Below, in pieces: positions 1-11,001 of a stretch of 64,000 bases of DNA. The notes beneath the pieces were generated by a model that saw only the letters and a list, made by a program, of their open reading frames with translations, ran no database searches and was not told the DNA's origin. Both the position numbers and the translations under genes were made by a program. The stretch spans positions 24,669,058-24,733,057 of the forward strand of contig CM047425.1 in NCBI GenBank assembly GCA_026168455.1, written 5' to 3'. How positions within the stretch are numbered: position 1 is the first letter of the stretch; each line of letters begins with the position of its first letter. This DNA comes from Theocolax elegans (taxonomy: Eukaryota > Arthropoda > Insecta > Hymenoptera > Cerocephalidae).

Positions 1-482
1 GGCGATCTTGCATTCGAGTCAATACCAATTATAAAGCTCTTTCCTCGTAGAGTCGTTACTATCTCCTGAAGCGATCTTAGATGTATCTCAATATCATCTT
101 TTAGTTGGAAATATCCACTAATTAGGTAGACTTTATATGGTACTGATAGTTCTGCTATTGCGAAGTGCGGTGTACATAAGTTAGTTATTTGCATCGCTAT
201 CACATTCGGGTCTGTTATTGCTATGGCTGCCCACGGATTTTCTTTAGAAGAGACTATTCTTACACCCATACCGTATCCCGTCACTTTATTATTTCTTGTG
301 TATGGTTCTTGTAGCATAATTACGTGAACTCCCTTTTCATACGCTTTTTGCTTTATTTCGGGTACCACCCGCTGTGCTCGTCTGGCATTAAGTTGTGTTA
401 TCAGAATACAGGGTTTATTGCTCCCCGTAATCTGTGTTATTTACTAGACGTTCTAGTGCTTTTGTATAGCACGGACATTCCC
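1..482 (-). pseudogene. LINE fragment: end of ORF1 and start of ORF2 (AP-endonuclease)
   Basis: Non-LTR retrotransposon piece read on the minus strand. Positions 482-415 encode the last residues of a gag-like ORF1 (it contains CPCYTKALERL and stops at 417-415). A second frame, shifted by +1, is open upstream of and through ATG 317 and runs off the left edge. It has LQEPY near its start, and SFIIGIDSNARS at the edge; these are the conserved start and Asp-x-Asn motifs of an apurinic endonuclease that nicks target DNA for target-primed reverse transcription. The overlapping ORF1/ORF2 layout and endonuclease type fit the R1/Jockey/I group. This is the downstream half of the element whose 5' half lies at 9733-11,680; the insert at 480-9732 separates them. 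RT and the 3' end lie outside the window. Confidence 0.85.
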
Positions 483-512
483 TGTCAAAAATATACAGCT
501 GTAAAAATAACT

Positions 513-635
513 GGAAATACAGATGTAAATCCATGTAATAATACAGCTGTATTGGAGTGGATTTGCCTGGATTTATTAACTGGATTTACAGGTGTAAATC
601 CATATAATATTAAATGGATTTACAGGTGTAAATCA
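513..635. repeat. Subterminal palindromic repeats
   Basis: Three 20-bp units at 513-532, 582-601 and 616-635 share the form GGATTTACA-GG-TGTAAATCC (9-bp arms about a 2-bp centre; the outer units are imperfect). They are separated by short AT-rich spacers such as ATGTAATATTAAA. The same cluster lies inverted at 9557-9695. Clustered short repeats just inside transposon ends commonly bind transposase. Confidence 0.7.
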
Positions 636-1207
636 TGTAATATTAAATGGACTTTTTAATTTTACAAATGTTTTTTTATTTAGATTAACATACAACCCTG
701 GTGGAAATACGAACAATTTTTTACCGATAAAATAGGAATTTTTTATACTGTACTACCAATATTCTAGGTATAAAAAATATCTATTTTATTCCTATATGTG
801 TAACGTTTTTTGGTCCCTAAATATAACATTAAATATGGTCTATTGGGATTCGGCATTTTCTACCTATAAAGTAGTTATAAGTTTGATCTTATATTTTTCA
901 GGCTTATAAATTACTTAAACGTTATTACGTTATAGTCAGAAACAATATTTTATTAATATACAATAGTTTACCTATCTCATAAATTGAGCAATCAGGATTT
1001 TTAAAGCATTTTTAAAGAATACAAAAATAATGCAGAAATTAAAAAGTATTTATATATACATAACTCAAAAAAAATTTGAAAAGAATTTCTCTTTCGAAAC
1101 CTTATTATTATTTTTAATTAACTTATATTTAGTTTTATATTGTTTTAGTTTATATATTTACACTAATTACATATATTTGACGCAGAAAAACGCTGAAAAA
1201 ATGTTTG

Positions 1208-1281
1208 CCCTAACCGGGAATCGAACCCCGCAACGCACGCACCAAACGCAAACGCTCTATCCACTAAGCTAACGCAACGCT
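1208..1281 (-). repeat. tRNA-like segment in left arm
   Basis: On the minus strand it carries box A TAGCTTAGTGG (1271-1261) and box B GGTTCGATTCC (1227-1217) at tRNA-like spacing. The acceptor and anticodon stems pair poorly, so it is a tRNA-derived SINE-like head rather than a working tRNA. Confidence 0.6.
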
Positions 1282-1641
1282 TACATATGCAAATGTTTGG
1301 AACTTGTATATACAGATCATCCCTGTATTAATATCTTAATAATTGTTATTTATTCTTTGATCTATATACAGAAGATGTTAGGCAGTAAATAACTAATTTA
1401 AATAATGATGGTCTTACCGATGTCTACCAAAGAGATATCTTCTTCATTTTTTCTATATTATTATTATTTCTTAAAAGCATATGAATACTTTTATAATACT
1501 TATTTATACCCTAAAACATAATATATTATTTTGCTACTATGTGTAAAAGGGCATTCTTCTAATATAAATTTATTTAAAAATAAATAAATAAATAATACTA
1601 ATTTTTAAATTCAATCTATTTATTTAAAAATAATATAGAAA

Positions 1642-2057
1642 CCCTGGTGGAAATTCAGAAATATTTTATAGTCACCAAAGTAGTTTATAGGTATAAAATA
1701 TAGAAATCATAATATTTTGTAGAAAATGTCGATTAAATACCTATTTTATTGGTATAAAATAATTATACTATATTAAATAGCCAAAAAATAGACACAAAAT
1801 ATGCTATTAAATTTAACACTAGTTTTTATATCTATAAAAAAGCCATAAAAAATATTTGTAAAAATAACCTAAAATTTAATTTTTAAAGTTCATAAAATTA
1901 AAAATATGTATTGTCAATATACATTTCATGTATAATTATTTACTTAAATAATTTGTTAAAATTTTTTCTTATATATACAAACACTATTTTTAATAGGTAG
2001 AAACTAGGTATAAATAATAGCTTAAAAATAGAACTATTAAATACCTAGAAACTTAAA
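1642..2057 (+). repeat. CCCTGGTGG repeat, copy 1
   Basis: Starts CCCTGGTGGAAATTC and ends near TACCTAGAAACTT. It is repeated directly by 2479-2567 joined to 8348-8564, with further relatives at 18,849 and 21,896. No coding potential. Confidence 0.65.
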
Positions 2058-2478
2058 GTAAAAAAAAGAAGGGAATAAGAATTAAAGATAACTTTTGTTC
2101 CAAATTTTTTTTTATTCGTCAAAAGGAACACACTTAAGAAACTTTATAAGTGCATATAAGTTATTAGTTACGTAATTACTTTTAAATAAAAAATTTTTAT
2201 ATGAGTCTACTCAAAAATGTATTACATTGATTTACAATCGTTTTTCCAGTTATTTTTACAGCTGTATATTTTTGACATAACTGAACAAATACGTGTATAT
2301 AGCCGTATAAATACATTAAGAAGCACGAATGAGTTATTCAACTAAAAATCCCTGTTAAAATACAGCTTTAAATACACCTATAAATAATTAAAATATATAT
2401 AAAAATATAATTCATCGAATGGGGCATTTTTTTAATAATAATATAGCTTTAAATTGCGTTTAAAATCGATCAAAGGTT
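2058..2478. repeat. AT-rich spacer with two stray CCCTGT-type ends
   Basis: Holds another copy of the outer end sequence: ACAGCTGTATATTTTTGACA near 2258-2277, and CCCTGTTAAAATACAGC near 2350. These are remnants of related elements nested inside. No gene seen. Confidence 0.5.
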
Positions 2479-2632
2479 CCCTGGTGGAAATTCAAAAATA
2501 TTTTATAGTCGCCAAAGTAGTTTATAGGTATAAAATATAGAAATCATAATATTTCGTTTTTATATCTATAAACTAGTGGGGCCGAAATATGTAAAAGCTA
2601 TATACGCTTTTACATTCCAGGCACGATCGTTA
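2479..2632 (+). repeat. CCCTGGTGG repeat, copy 2 (left part), and GGCACGATCGTTA boundary
   Basis: Starts like copy 1 but breaks off near 2567 and resumes at 8348, so about 5.8 kb was inserted into it. AGGCACGATCGTTA at 2619-2632 is repeated inverted at 8319-8332 and 8335-8348, and again at 19,467. Confidence 0.55.
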
Positions 2633-3400
2633 CAATAATACTAAATGGTTATGTGTTGATGGTGCCTTTCACCTATTTACATTAAAAAAATTTGATCGTA
2701 ATGTATACAGTAGAAATTAGAAACATTAAATAACAAAAAGGAATCAAAACTTCTAAAAAAACTCTAAATTTTCGCTGGCTATTTTCTGATTCCATCATTT
2801 AAAAGAACAGTTTATTGAATTACTTGAATTAGTCTTACAATTATTTTTTGTAGAAATTTAAATGGTTTGGAAATTTTTATCACATTTCCCTCTGCTATTA
2901 AACAGGCTCGGGACTGTCATACTTCAGATATAATATTAACATTAACATACTAGGGGGGCCGAGCTATAGCTGGCGCTTTGCGCTCGCACCGTTGGTGGTT
3001 TTTGTTATTATATAAAATAATAATAATAAAAATTAGAATTGTAATTATAGTATGCAGAATTATTATTTTGCATATACATTTATGTTCTAATAATAAATTT
3101 AAAATCTATTTATAGATGTTAAATTTTAGATATAATTCTAATATTCTGAATATCAATATATTGAAGAGAAAAGTGTTGTTCCTTAAATATCTCAAAAATT
3201 AAAAAAAAAAATATTTGGCAAGAAAGAAGTAATAGGAAACACATTTTTGAAAGAAGAGGTAACGTGATTAAAAAAAATACATATGTACATAATTTACATA
3301 TGTTTATATAAAACCGTATAGTTTATTTGTTTTACATTAATGTTCCTTCTAAAGAATATTTGGTAAAACATTATTAATGGGACGTATATTTTGGACAGTA
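2633..3400. other. Non-coding, AT-rich, inside the composite element
   Basis: No gene seen. It contains a GC-rich palindromic blip at about 2953-2992 (GGCGCTTTGCGCTCGC) and a stretch near 3165-3225 that resembles 19,505-19,560. Confidence 0.4.
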
Positions 3401-3564
3401 AAGGTAAGTAAATGTGATAAAATATTGTGCAATTTAAAGTCTATATGAAACAATATAATTAAATTATTTATTCGATATAGAGCAGCATTCATGTATATTG
3501 TTTAAATTTGTTAATTTTTGAAGAAATTCTTTTGTATGAAGCTTTGTTTTTTTTTATTATGCAG

Positions 3565-3757
3565 CTGGTGGAATGGTTACTGAAGCATTATATAAATTTA
3601 ATTTAGATCCCAAAGATGTGTTATCGGGTGCCTTCTTTGGTAGTATATTTAGAGTAGTGTATGGTACCTATATGTACTTTATGTTTAAATTGATGAATTT
3701 GTCAAGTGAAAAGCTCAGTGAACAAAGTAAATTGAAATATGTACATGAAGAGTGAAT
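3565..3757 (+). pseudogene. Unrecognised exon, possible membrane-protein fragment
   Basis: An open frame of about 60 codons ends in a stop at 3753-3755, preceded by an acceptor-like TTTTTTATTATGCAG. A donor-like AAAG|GTAAGT lies upstream at about 3402. The peptide has one hydrophobic aromatic segment (SGAFFGSIFRVVYGTYMYF) followed by a charged tail, so it could be the end of a small membrane protein. Reading the upstream stretch in the matching phase meets a stop, so the gene is broken or its first exon lies elsewhere. I do not recognise the family. It sits in the composite element beside LARP1 debris, so capture is plausible. Confidence 0.3.
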
Positions 3758-3759
3758 TA

Positions 3760-4515
3760 TTAACTTCTATTTTAAATTACAATGTTATTAATACCATGTA
3801 AACGTTAATCATTTCTTTTTTTTTATTCATTAAATAAATTAAGAAAAATTAAGAAAAAAGTAATTATAATATTTGAAAAGACAAATATATTTAAGTAATA
3901 TAAAATCAATATATTCTTAGAATTCGCGGACACAATAAATTCGTTATGTTTATTTAACGTTCAAGTCCAAATTTTAAAAGTTTAAGAACAAAGTTTTTTG
4001 TTTAATTTTATTTAAAAATTTTAATTAAATTTTAATTTAAAATTATAGAATAATTTGGACATATTGAAAACATGCTTTACAGGGTTTGACGTTTAGATTA
4101 TTTTCAAAATTTTATTTTTGTGTGGTAAATATTTTTTACTGTTTTCTATTTTTTTATATCAAATTTTGTTATAAAAATATTAGTTTTTTTTAATAAATAA
4201 AATTTTTTATTATAATTCTTTTTTTATTCGATTTTTTGTATTAAAAAAATAAATAAAAAAAGAGAATTGTTATAAATAAATATTTTTGTAAAAAAATTAA
4301 AAAAATTTGAAATTCAAATTTGGATACGGGACGCGGGTTACATAAAATGCGATATACATTATACTTATGTGTATATGATGGCGCTGATGGCACTATTTAA
4401 ACGGACAATAAATATAACGTTAGTTTATTTATTTTATTGTGTATATAAAGTTATGTATATACATTATGTATATATATATTACGTATACACATAGTTTTTA
4501 TATGATTTTCATGAA
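3760..4515. other. AT-rich non-coding stretch
   Basis: Homopolymer-rich DNA with no open frame of note. Confidence 0.4.
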
Positions 4516-5548
4516 GTTTTACTGTATGATATTAGTTATTCTAATATAAAGTTAAGTCAGTTAAGTGAGCATTATAAAATAGCAGAAACTTTGTCCAGTA
4601 TTTGTCCAATGTTGGCAGTGTTCGAATAATAGAATAATAACTATTTTTGGATGGTAAAATAAGTTGTCAATAACTAAGTAATATTTATTTTTTTACATTT
4701 TATTTATGTTTTAAATTGTAGAATACATTATTATAATTAAATTTAAAGATAATTTATATAAGATAATTATGAATTATAGGAGTAATTCACCTACTAGTCA
4801 ATTTTAATACAAGAGTAACAATGGTAGTGAGTGGAACAATAATGGTTCAATTCAACAATAACCACGAGCCTCTTGTTTTGTATTGGGATAGTTTTGGCGA
4901 TGTTTAATCTTTCTCAAGGTTGATCTGGTATACATTAACGGTTTGTAACATTTTATTATTACATTTTTTAATTTATTTTAAATTACATTAAGTTTTACTG
5001 TATGATATTAGTTATTCTAATATAAAGTTAAGTCAGTTAAGTGAGCATTATAAAATAGCAGAAACTTTTGTCCAGTATTTGTCCAATGTTGGCAGTGTTC
5101 GAAATAATAGAATAATAACTATTTTTGGATGGTAAATAATTTTTATTTATTATCTAGTTAATTTATTTATTGTATAAGATTTATATTTTATTTATTTTTG
5201 AAAATATTAAGTTGCCGTAAGTTGTCAATAACTAAGTAATATTTATTTTTTTACATTTTATTTATGTTTTAAATTGTAGAATACATTATTATAATTAAAT
5301 TTAAAGATAATTTATATAAGATAATTATGAATTATAGGAGTAATTCACCTACTAGTCAATTTTAATACAAGAGTAACAATGGTAGTGAGTGGAACAATAA
5401 TGGTTCAATTCAACAATAACCACGAGCCTCTTGTTTTGTATTGGGATAGTTTTGGCGATGTTTAATCTTTCTCAAGGTTGATCTGGTATACATTAACGGT
5501 TTGTAACATTTTATTATTACATTTTTTAATTTATTTTAAATTACATTA
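4516..5548 (+). repeat. Tandem duplication, about 0.5 kb x 2
   Basis: 4516-4988 and 4989-5548 are near-identical direct copies. The first lacks about 75 bp present in the second (around 5140-5215). Both contain a short coding-like stretch (NYRSNSPTSQF, then GSEWNNNGS) broken by stops, so a decayed exon was probably duplicated with its flanks. Confidence 0.75.
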
Positions 5549-5934
5549 AGTTTGCATTTAATATTGTATTTATTATTTTACTGTTAAAGTTCTTATTATG
5601 TAATAATAAATACAATAATTTAAAAGAATGGTACTTATAATTATTAAGACCGAGAACATATTCAGTGTAAATATATAAATTACATAGATATTAATTTTGA
5701 AATAAGCTTATAAAATTTATAATTTAAGCACAGTATAATTTTTATTTAACATATATAACAATTGTTAAATTATGTAATTATGCAATATTAATTAAAGTGT
5801 TTTGCGAACATCATTAAGATTTTCAATCCATTAACTGATGTTTAATGTGATATTTTTTATGTTTTTGAATATTTAGCTTTATTTTCTATTACAATAATAA
5901 TAGGTTTTTCTTTTTATTTTATATTTAAAGAAGT

Positions 5935-6840
5935 AGTGATGATACAAGTTCAAACGAAGGTTTCTTAGCTAGTATAGTTACGGTGGTGCTCCGCAATCAT
6001 TGTCAACTTTCCAACATCCTAGTCATTCGTTATTGAAAGTAAACGAGTTTCACTCAACAAGTGTATCATCAATATCATTCACGTTGTTTAAAAGGTAAGA
6101 TATTAAAAACCTTGAATTTACTTTTTGTAACTAAGTTATAAATTCTTGATGTAATGATGATTATTATAATATGTTTTCTTTTCTTAGCTAAAGAAATCAT
6201 GTTGATATTAATCATGTTGTTATATTCATTATTTATAAAATTTACATAAAGTCATTCACTTTAGAATTCATGGAATCTCTTTTTATTTCAGAGCGTAAAC
6301 AACTTCTTATAGAGAAGTTACAAGAGGTGAATACACTCTTCCAATTTTGGTCATTTTTCTTAAAGGAGAATTTCAATTGCACTATGTACGAAGAGTTTAG
6401 GACAATAGCTTATGAAGATGTATGTGAAGGATATTGTTATGGGTTTAAGTGTCTGTTTTGATTTTATAATTACGGTATAGAACAAAAATTCAGACCACAA
6501 CTTTATAAAGATTTTTAAGTGAAAACAGTGAAAAATTATAAAAGTGGTAAGTGCATTTATCTACATAAGATATATATTCAGAATTTTTAGATAGAAATTG
6601 CATTTTACTGTACAAATAAAATTTATACTTTGAAATTGTTATATTAAAATATATTATTAAAAAATCTTAAGATAGATTACAATGTAATTGTCTATTAACA
6701 GGTATATTATTTTATACATACATATATTATTTTTTTAGAAAGAAAAGTATGGCTTAAACATTTTTGGAGAAGGAGGAGGAGAGTATAAAACATTTGTTTA
6801 AATTGTCCTTTGTACATCAAAAGTATTGTAATGTAAGTTT
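5935..6840 (+). pseudogene. LARP1 (La-related protein 1) DM15-region pseudogene
   Basis: Intron-containing remnant of the C-terminal DM15 (HEAT-like, cap-binding) region of LARP1, a translational regulator of TOP mRNAs. Exon 1 (to about 6095) reads SYGGAPQSLSTFQHPSHSLL, then after a frameshift VYHQYHSRCLK. A GTAAGA...TTTCAG intron follows. Exon 2 (6291-6540) reads [20 protein letters not shown] and on to TMYEEFRT and YGFKCLF, where a stop interrupts it; then YGIEQKFRPQLYKDF, another stop and a donor-like GTAAGT. A third piece near 6745 (YGLKHFW) corresponds to the YGLEKFW region. Retained introns show a DNA-level copy, not a retrocopy. The RNA-binding La module is absent. Confidence 0.75.
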
Positions 6841-7086
6841 TTATTATAGCATAAAAGAAAATAATTTTTTACTTTTTGTAAAATAATTGTAAAATAATTC
6901 ATTTATTTTAAAGATGAGTATGAAAGTGTAGTGCCGTTAAATGATGAAGTCATGCTAGTTGGGTACCTGAATTTCAAAAAAGTACGCCTTCAAAACAAAA
7001 ATGTTAGATAGGAATTATTTTTAGTAACAATAATAATAATTTCAATATTTATTTTTCATTTTTTACATAAATATAATTAATTTTAG

Positions 7087-7274
7087 AATGGTGTACAAAA
7101 TTTGACACTTCAAGAAAGACTGAAAAATTGGCGGTTAAGGCGTTACTTGACTATATTTCTGAAATAGTTGGACCAGATTTACAAGATGGTAGCAATTTAT
7201 CTGATGACGAAAAAGATGAACCGGAGAAAGATATTAAAGACTTACATACAACAAATACTGATAAAAGAAAATGA
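7087..7274 (+). pseudogene. Unrecognised terminal exon, open for 62 codons
   Basis: Follows an acceptor-like TTAATTTTAG and stays open to the stop at 7272-7274. Residues include TEKLAVKALLDYISEIVGPD, then an acidic and lysine-rich tail. Just upstream, at about 6914-7000, lies another exon-like piece (VPLNDEVMLVGYLNFKKV). They could be further exons of the same captured gene as the LARP1 debris or of another gene; I do not recognise them. Composition is less AT-biased than the surroundings, which supports past coding use. Confidence 0.35.
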
Positions 7275-7330
7275 TATTACATCAACAATAATTATACAAT
7301 AGAAGTCAACTTTTTAACGTTTTTTCATAT

Positions 7331-7970
7331 TTTTTTGATTACTTTAACCGATTTTCTATGTTTATCTTCGAAAATATTGTTTTGAGCGTTAAGCGTATAA
7401 TAGAAAAAAGGTTTATTATTTTAATACGAACATTTTGTTCATTAAATGTTTTTCGGTAAAAACAATACATTTCGTTTTATTGCGATAATACGTGTTTTTT
7501 TGTGCTTTTTTCATTATTTTGATCGTTTTTCTATGTTTATCTTCGAAAATATTGTTTTGAGCGTTAAGTGTACAATAGGAAAAAGTTTTGTTATTTTAAG
7601 ACGAATATTTCGCTCATTAAAAGTTTTTCAGTAAAAACAGTACATTTCGTTTTATTGCGAAAAAACGTGTTTTTCTGTGCTTTTTTCATTATTCTGACCG
7701 TTTTTCTATGTTTATCTTCGAAAATATTGTTTTGAGCGTTAAGTGTACAAAACGAAAAAGTTTTGTAATTTTGTGACGAATATTTTGTCTATTTACGCTT
7801 TTTATATAAAAATGATACATTTCAATTTATAACGAAAAAACGTGCTTTTTTGTAGATTTTTAATGATTTTCATTGTTTTTATGTACGTATTTTTAAAAAT
7901 ATTGCTCGAATCAGAAAGTGTTGTATAGGAAAAAGTTTTATAATTTTAAGACGAAAATTTTGTCTAAATT
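7331..7970 (+). repeat. About 175-bp tandem repeat, 3.5 units
   Basis: The landmark TCTATGTTTATCTTCG recurs at 7355, 7530 and 7705 (exact 175-bp steps), with a diverged fourth unit near 7880. Each unit also carries GAGCGTTAAG and TACATTTCGTTTTATTGCG. No convincing coding frame. Confidence 0.85.
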
Positions 7971-8347
7971 CATTATGTACGTAAGAACAGTATTTTTGGA
8001 GATAATATGCATAAACCAATTTTAGGAAATTGTAAAACGTTCCATAACTTCCACAATTTATGAGCGATACATCTGAAAATAGGACCACAGAGTTCTATAA
8101 TTATAACAAATATACCCTGTAAATTTCAGCTCAATCGATTAAAAATTGGCAGAGTTATTTTGGTCACAGGATTTCATACATACACACATCCATACATACA
8201 TTTTAGGGAGAGGTTTGGATGGGTTCTAACTTGCATAAATTTTATTTTTATGCCAAAATATATACTTTTTTGAGGTATCACATATTTTGCGATGATGAAA
8301 ATATAAGGCACTTCCGTGTAACGATCGTGCCTAATAACGATCGTGCC
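7971..8347. repeat. Repeat-derived tail with doubled GGCACGATCGTTA motif
   Basis: Contains short CATACATACA runs, then TAACGATCGTGCCT twice in tandem (8319-8332, 8335-8348), the inverse of the motif at 2619. This marks the right edge of the inner block. No gene. Confidence 0.5.
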
Positions 8348-8564
8348 TAAAAAGCTATAAAAAATATTTGTAAAAATAACCTAAAATTTAATTTTTAAAG
8401 TTCAAAAAATTAAAAATATGTATTGTCAATATACATTTAATGTATAATTATTTACTTAAATAAATTGTTAAAATTTTTTCTTATATATACAAACACTATT
8501 TTTAATAGGTAGAAACTAGGTATAAATAATAGCTTAAAAATAGAACTATTAAATACCTAGAAAC
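8348..8564 (+). repeat. CCCTGGTGG repeat, copy 2 (right part)
   Basis: Continues the repeat broken at 2567. Closely matches 1840-2057 in the same orientation and abuts the right inverted arm. Confidence 0.65.
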
Positions 8565-9732
8565 TTTCTATATTATATTTAAATAAATAGTTTGAATTTA
8601 AAAATTAGTATTATTTATTTATTTATTTGTAAATAAATTTATATTAGAAGAATGCCCTTTTACATATAGTAGCAAAATAATATATTATGTTTTACGGTAT
8701 AAATAAGTATTATAAAAGTATTCATATGCTTTTAAGAAATTATAATAATATAGAAAAAATGAAGAAGATATCTCTTTGGTAGATATCGTTAAGACCATCA
8801 CTATTATAATTAGTTAATTACTGCCTAACATCTTATATATATATATATAGATCAAAGAATAAATAACAATTATTAAGATATTAATACATGGATGATCTGT
8901 ATATACAAGTTCCAAACATTTGCATATGTAAGCGTTGCGTTAGCTTAGTGGATAGAGCGTTTGCGTTTGGTGCGTGCGTTGCGGGGTTCGATTCCCGGTT
9001 AGGGCAAAAAATTTTTCAGCGTTTTTCTGCGTCAAATATATGTAATTAGTGTAAATATATAAACTAAAACAATATAAAACTAAATATAAGTTAATTAAAA
9101 ATAATAATAAGGTTTCGAAAGAGAAATTCTTTTCAAATTTTTTTTGAGTTATGTATATATAAATACTTTTTAATTTCTGCATTATTTTTGTATTCTTTAA
9201 AAATGCTTTAAAAATCCTGATTGCTCAATTTATGAGATAGGTAAACTATTGTATATTAATAAAATATTGTTTCTGACTATAACGTAATAACGTTTAAGTA
9301 ATTTATAAGCCTGAAAAATATAAGATCAAACTTATAACTACTTTATAGGTAGAAAATGCCGAATCCCAATAGACCATATTTAATGTTATATTTAGGGACC
9401 AAAAAACGTTACACATATAGGAATAAAATAGATATTTTTTATACCTCGAATATTGGTAGTACAGTATAAAAAATTCCTATTTTATCGGTAAAAAATTGTT
9501 CGTATTTCCACCAGGGTTGTATGTTAATCTAAATAAAAAAACATTTGTAAAATTAAAAAATCCATTTAATATTACATGATTTACACCTGTAAATCCATTT
9601 AATATTACATGGATTTACACCTGTAAATCCAGTTAATAAATCCAGGCAAATCCACTCCAATACAGCTGTATTATTACATGGATTTACACCTGTATTTCCA
9701 GTTATTTTTACAGCTGTATATTTTTGACAGGG
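8565..9732 (-). repeat. Right terminal inverted repeat (1.17 kb)
   Basis: Reverse complement of 480-1641. Includes the mirrored palindrome cluster (9557-9695) and tRNA-like copy (8932-9006). Confidence 0.85.
8932..9006 (+). repeat. tRNA-like segment in right arm
   Basis: Box A TAGCTTAGTGG at 8941-8951 and box B GGTTCGATTCC at 8985-8995. Stems are imperfect; mirror of 1208-1281. Confidence 0.6.
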
Positions 9733-11001
9733 TTTAGTGTCGAGAACATTATGGTCCGACTTCTTTTTGGCCTTGACGCAGTTTATGCACTTTTTATTTT
9801 CCTGTTTTTTCGGACATTTGTCAAAAGAGTGACCTTTTTCGGCGCAATGCGAGCAATGTACGTCGTTATTGCAGACTTTGCTGATGTGACCGAATCCCTG
9901 GCACTTAAAGCACCTGGAGACTAGTACAAAGTCCTGTACCTTACACGATTGGTAATCTACAAAGATCCTCCTTCTTTGCAACAACCTAGTTCTAATTTTT
10001 GGGGTTACCTCGATAACCCAGTTGGTCCTGCTCGTATCCCTCTTTCCTGTTTTGAATTTCGGCGTGATTTCTCTTTCCGCCTCGTCAGCCGAGCAAACGT
10101 TTTGCTCGACTATTATCTCTCTTATTTCTTTCTCGTTTAGATTTTTAGGAAGATCATAAATGATCATCCTCGGCTTCTGTTTTGTTGGTCTATGCATTTC
10201 AAAGGTCTCCTTCAGGGACGGTTTGTTTAGAATCTTTTGTAAAGACTCTTCATTTTCCGTCTCGATAATTAGACCTTTGTTAATTGTCCTGAGGCTTCTG
10301 ATCTGAGCCTTTTCTGCTCGTGGTCGGAATTCGGCTTGAAACTTGGATTTTATTTCCTCTTCGTTTCTAAACTTGTCTGCTCTTTTCGGCTTTATGATGA
10401 GCTTGTGCATAGCCGGATTCTTTATTACAACAGCCCTAGTCGTCTCTTTCGGCGCAACTAGTTTCTTGGTAACGTCTGCGTACGAGACGTTACCCTGATT
10501 TACTGCCTTTTGCCTTTGTTCAGATAGGACTTTAACTTGTCCTTCCAAAAATGCTGCTTTTGCCAACAGTGTAGAGACTAGGCTGTGCATATTGTCTAAG
10601 GCCTCATGTGCGTTTTCGCTATCTTTCTTCGTTAAGTGTCTCTTAACGATTTTTATCTGGTCCAACATATACATTGGTACCTCTATCAAGCTTTTGACCT
10701 CAATTTTCCTGCTTTGTTTGCCTGTTTCTACTTCCGTGCCTTCCGACTCCGACGAGCTTGAAGACTCAGATACTGATTTCGTTATTGCTTTTTTTGCCAT
10801 TGCGGGCTTTGCCCTTTTTGGCTCTTTCGACTCCTCATCCGAGGACGACGACAGGCCGCGCTTGTTACTTTTCTGATCTTTTTCTGCTTCTTTATCTTTT
10901 GGTTTCCGCTTGGGTAAACCAGCTCCTGTTGTTGCTTTGGGGTTGGGTTCCCCTTCTGATTCATTTCTGTGCACCATTAGTTTATGTTTACTAGTGGACA
11001 T
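9733..11001 (-). pseudogene. LINE ORF1 (gag-like nucleic-acid-binding protein), interrupted
   Basis: Minus-strand frame from ATG 11,001 with a basic and Ser-rich N-terminus (about residues 15-100), a helical middle, an RRM-like middle region and a C-terminal zinc-knuckle cluster: CFKCQGFGHISKVC, then CSHCAEKGHSFDKC, then CINC. ORF1 proteins of R1/Jockey-group LINEs bind element RNA to form the retrotransposition particle. The element's own frame stops matching at 9733, where the composite element begins; the reading frame continues by chance into the inverted repeat and stops at 9553. The missing tail is found at 482-415. The insertion falls in the third knuckle region. Confidence 0.85.

Larger units (their letters stand above)
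480..1641 (+). repeat. Left terminal inverted repeat (1.16 kb)
   Basis: Matches the reverse complement of 8565-9732 nearly base for base. It contains the subterminal palindrome cluster, a second CCCTGGTGGAAAT start at about 697 and a tRNA-like segment at 1208-1281. Confidence 0.85.
480..9732. mobile_element. 9.25-kb composite element with long terminal inverted repeats
   Basis: The ends are CCCTGTCAAAAATATACAGC at 480 and its reverse complement finishing CAGGG at 9732. Arms of 1162 bp (480-1641) and 1168 bp (8565-9732) are near-identical inverted copies. The flanks rejoin the LINE gag frame cleanly, with TT duplicated (478-479 and 9733-9734). CCCTG ends, a 2-bp target duplication, subterminal repeats and captured gene pieces resemble CACTA/EnSpm-type elements, but no transposase is visible, so it looks non-autonomous. 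The interior holds two CCCTGGTGG repeat copies, a sub-block bounded by GGCACGATCGTTA motifs (2619 and 8348), LARP1 debris and tandem repeats. The superfamily is inference; the inverted arms and split LINE are seen directly. Confidence 0.75.

Noticed and set aside
324..659. 111-codon plus-strand frame
   Set aside because: Antisense to the LINE and then runs through the palindromic subterminal repeats.
1030..1272. 80-codon frame ending TGNRTPQRTHQTQTLYPLS, repeated at 8940-9182
   Set aside because: It translates the tRNA-like segment and AT-rich arm of the inverted repeat; not a protein gene.
7446..7634. 62-codon frame in the tandem array
   Set aside because: Simply translates the 175-bp repeat; not kept open in other units.
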